NCBI GenBank assembly: GCA_002348315.1
Contig: DEAW01000012.1
Location: 36,976-52,732, forward strand
Reading direction: 5' to 3'
DNA from: Planctomycetaceae bacterium UBA2972
Lineage (GTDB): Bacteria > Planctomycetota > Planctomycetia > Pirellulales > Pirellulaceae
Length of the DNA stretch: 15,757 nucleotides
Shown here: piece by piece, positions 14,140-15,757 of the stretch
Layout: every line of letters starts with the position of its first letter
How positions within the stretch are numbered: position 1 is the stretch's first letter
Translations under genes and position numbers: made by a program
The notes under the pieces: generated by a model
The model's database searches: none
What the model was told of the DNA's origin: nothing
Seen by the model: only the letters and a program-made list of their open reading frames with translations

Positions 14140-15112
14140 TCAACCATACTACTTACTCGTCCTGCTTGTCGGATTACTACTCGGATGTAATTCCCCTGAT
14201 CCAATCGTCGATTCTGAATCGGAACAGGCATCTACAAAAACACTCACCAAAGTGACTCTCCAGCTCAACTGGTTTCCCGAAGCGGAACATGGCGGGTATT
14301 ACGCAGCAGCCTTACATGGGTTTTTTGAAGAAGAAGGGCTCGAGGTCGAAATTCTTCCGGGAGGCCCCAATAGCCCGGTGATCCAACAACTCGTCTCATC
14401 GCAAGCTGAATTTGTCGTTGGCAACGCTGATCAGGTACTTACAAGCCGTGCGAAGGACTCTGAAGCGGTCGCCTTATTCGCTCCTCTGCAAAACAGCCCT
14501 CGCTGTATCATGGTGCACGAAGCTGCGGGCATCAAAAGCCTTGCCGATCTCAAAAACATGACGTTGGGCATGAGTGCCGGACGAGCCTTCGCACTGTACA
14601 TGCAAAAACACCTTTCTATGGAAAACGTCACGCTTGTAGGGTATCCGGGAAGCCCCGCGGTATTCGTCAATGATGAGACTTTTGGACAGCAGGCATATGT
14701 GTTCAGTGAACCATTTGTTGCCACCAAGCTAGGTGCAAAACCTCTAGCTTTAATGGTCTCAGATATTGGGTACAACCCTTACACAAGCTTACTGATTACC
14801 ACCCAACAACGAATTGACACTGACAACGAGTTGGTGCAAAAAATGATCCGAGCAAGCAAAAAAGGTTGGATTCAATACTTAAAGAACTCAGAAGAAACCA
14901 ACCAACATATTCACTCTCTGAATGAAGAGATGGGTTTGGATATTCTTGCCTATGGTGCCAAAGTGCTTCAGGACCTCTGTCTGCCAGACAGCGCCTCCCA
15001 GGAACATCTTGGAGCGATGAATCTCCAGCGTTGGACTGACTTACGTGATCAATTGATTGAAATTGAGTTAATCGACAGTTCGGTAGACCCGGCTGCTGCC
15101 TTCCTTAAATAA
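14102..15112 (+). CDS. Solute-binding lipoprotein, SsuA/THI5 (NMT1)-like
   Basis: The product resembles periplasmic binding proteins of the SsuA/NMT1 superfamily that feed SsuBC-type importers. An N-terminal lipobox LLLGC predicts export and lipid attachment at the cysteine. The core begins VTLQLNWFPEAEHGGYYAAALHGFFEEEGLEVEILPGG, a typical opening of this fold, and continues with QAEFVVGNADQVL, an SLADLKNMTLGMSAG segment and VFSEPFVATKLGAKPLALMVSDIGYNPY. Two starts are possible. ATG 14102 (336 residues) gives a signal with a basic n-region (MRSRQLQKS) and a GGA upstream, overlapping the chelatase gene by 38 nt. ATG 14132 (326 residues) overlaps by 8 nt but leaves no positive charge before the hydrophobic stretch. 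I prefer 14102. An open frame extends further upstream to 13907, but that lies wholly within the chelatase gene. Ligand unknown. Confidence 0.9.
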   Translation: MRSRQLQKSLMNNQPYYLLVLLVGLLLGCNSPDPIVDSESEQASTKTLTKVTLQLNWFPEAEHGGYYAAALHGFFEEEGLEVEILPGGPNSPVIQQLVSSQAEFVVGNADQVLTSRAKDSEAVALFAPLQNSPRCIMVHEAAGIKSLADLKNMTLGMSAGRAFALYMQKHLSMENVTLVGYPGSPAVFVNDETFGQQAYVFSEPFVATKLGAKPLALMVSDIGYNPYTSLLITTQQRIDTDNELVQKMIRASKKGWIQYLKNSEETNQHIHSLNEEMGLDILAYGAKVLQDLCLPDSASQEHLGAMNLQRWTDLRDQLIEIELIDSSVDPAAAFLK

Positions 15113-15151
15113 TATGTTCGACCATTTCCGCTAACAGCGATTATGAAAGAT

Positions 15152-15181
15152 TTGGTATCACCTTCAGTAATGGGGTATTAT
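15152..15181 (+). promoter_or_regulatory. Candidate promoter of floA
   Basis: TTGGTA (15152-15157) and TATTAT (15176-15181) are separated by 18 nt, four and five matches to the sigma70 consensus. They stand 38 nt before the floA start, in the 106-bp spacer after the binding-protein gene. No clear terminator precedes it, so read-through is also possible. Confidence 0.35.
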
Positions 15182-15218
15182 CAATGATAGTGAATTCATT
15201 CTTCTTTGGACAAAAACC

Positions 15219-15757
15219 ATGAACACTTCGCTGCTATTACTAGCTCAAACCGGTCCCGCAACTATCGGGGCCATTTTCATCCTTGCCATCATCATGCTGG
15301 GGCTGGTCATTATCGCCCTCAAGTATGGTTCTCTGTGGTTCGAAGGATATAACTGTGGTGCACAAATTGGCCTGTTCGAACTGGTTATGATGGGTCTGCG
15401 TCAGGTCAATCAAAAGGCGATCATGAAGGCTAAAATCAAAGCGGTCCAGGCAAGCCTCAAGACAGAACGCGACCGCCAGCCCGGTGTTCCCTATGACGGA
15501 ACTTTTGTGACAACCCAAAGACTCGAAGCTCATTATCTAGCCGGGGGTAATGTAGGTAATATCATTGAAGCGTTAGTCGCCTCTAAGAATGCCGGTATCG
15601 CGTTAGAATTCGATCAGGCTGCCGCCATTGATCTCGCCGGACGAGATGTCGTCGAAGCTGTCCGCACCAGTGTGGATCCGAAAGTGATTAGTTGCCCGGA
15701 CCCACATCGCAGTGGTAAGGAATATTTGAGCGCCGTTGCAAAGGATGGCGTGGAACT
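15219..15757 (+). CDS. floA: Flotillin-like protein FloA, C-terminus beyond right edge
   Basis: The frame is open from ATG 15219 to the edge (179 codons plus two bases). FloA is a membrane scaffold protein of bacterial lipid-raft-like domains. Residues 14-35 form the N-terminal membrane hairpin or anchor (ATIGAIFILAIIMLGLVIIALK). LEAHYLAGGNVGNIIEALVASKNAGI (102-127) and FDQAAAIDLAGRDVVEAVRTSVDPKVI (131-157) match the conserved SPFH part of FloA. Compared with the Bacillus protein as I recall it, there are about 14 extra residues before LEAHYLAGG (a basic stretch around KAKIKAVQASLKTERDRQPG) and about eight after DPKVI (CPDPHRSGKEYL). The conserved end, AVAKDGVE, is followed by the window edge. 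It is preceded by the transporter binding-protein gene; no NfeD-type partner is visible upstream. Confidence 0.93.
   Translation, partial: MNTSLLLLAQTGPATIGAIFILAIIMLGLVIIALKYGSLWFEGYNCGAQIGLFELVMMGLRQVNQKAIMKAKIKAVQASLKTERDRQPGVPYDGTFVTTQRLEAHYLAGGNVGNIIEALVASKNAGIALEFDQAAAIDLAGRDVVEAVRTSVDPKVISCPDPHRSGKEYLSAVAKDGVE

Noticed and set aside
15240..15533. A 97-codon reverse-strand open frame near the right end
   Set aside because: It is antisense to floA, whose forward frame matches the flotillin-like family.
1..15757. CRISPR array, tRNA or rRNA genes, insertion sequences, phage or toxin-antitoxin genes
   Set aside because: No regularly spaced repeats, cloverleaf-forming stretches, transposase or integrase motifs were seen; the lone XRE regulator has no toxin-like partner next to it.

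Overview
This 15.8 kb window is an ordinary-looking chromosomal segment from a bacterium that I would place, with moderate confidence, in the Planctomycetota (Gimesia/Rubinisphaera-like). The reasons are a base composition near 50% GC, many short transcription units on both strands, a FloA-type flotillin with internal insertions, a compact PheT, and secreted or anchored domain fusions of a kind common in planctomycetes. This placement is inference from general knowledge; no 16S rRNA or other phylogenetic marker beyond the ribosomal proteins and tRNA synthetases is present. I see no rRNA, tRNA, CRISPR array, insertion sequence, integrase or prophage gene.

Layout. (1) 1-1602, minus strand: a multi-pass membrane protein followed by a GT4-type glycosyltransferase that runs off the left edge. 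(2) 1739-5638, plus strand: the translation cluster rpmI, rplT, pheS, pheT, with a strong hairpin between rplT and pheS. The usual infC is not upstream of rpmI. (3) 5727-6779, plus: an exported thioredoxin/trypsin-like protease fusion. It converges on an XRE-type regulator (6776-7342, minus), and the two stop codons overlap. (4) 7343-7604: the longest well-defined gene-free stretch, rich in short dyads and carrying the divergent control regions of the regulator and hisI. (5) 7605-10583, plus: hisI, a RidA-family gene and metG. The likely terminator of metG lies inside the 3' end of the opposing gene. (6) 10588-13560, minus: ABC ATPase and ABC permease (SsuB/SsuC class, 4-nt overlap), then an MscS-type channel. 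(7) 13672-15112, plus: a CbiX/SirB-type chelatase overlapping a lipoprotein solute-binding protein, divergent from the ABC genes across a 111-bp spacer that may hold back-to-back promoters. (8) 15219 to the right edge, plus: floA.

How genes work together. The SsuA/THI5-like binding protein, permease and ATPase very probably form one importer. The chelatase beside the binding protein suggests a link with siroheme or cobalt-corrinoid metabolism, for example siroheme-dependent sulfite reduction after organosulfur uptake, but the substrate is not shown by sequence. Two aminoacyl-tRNA synthetases are present: MetG keeps a C-terminal EMAPII/Trbp111 tRNA-binding domain, while PheT lacks its usual internal copy of that fold. 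The least conventional protein is the thioredoxin-protease fusion. No complete new multi-gene defence or metabolic system is evident; the most rewarding items are this fusion, the chelatase/transporter cluster and the overlapping transcript ends.
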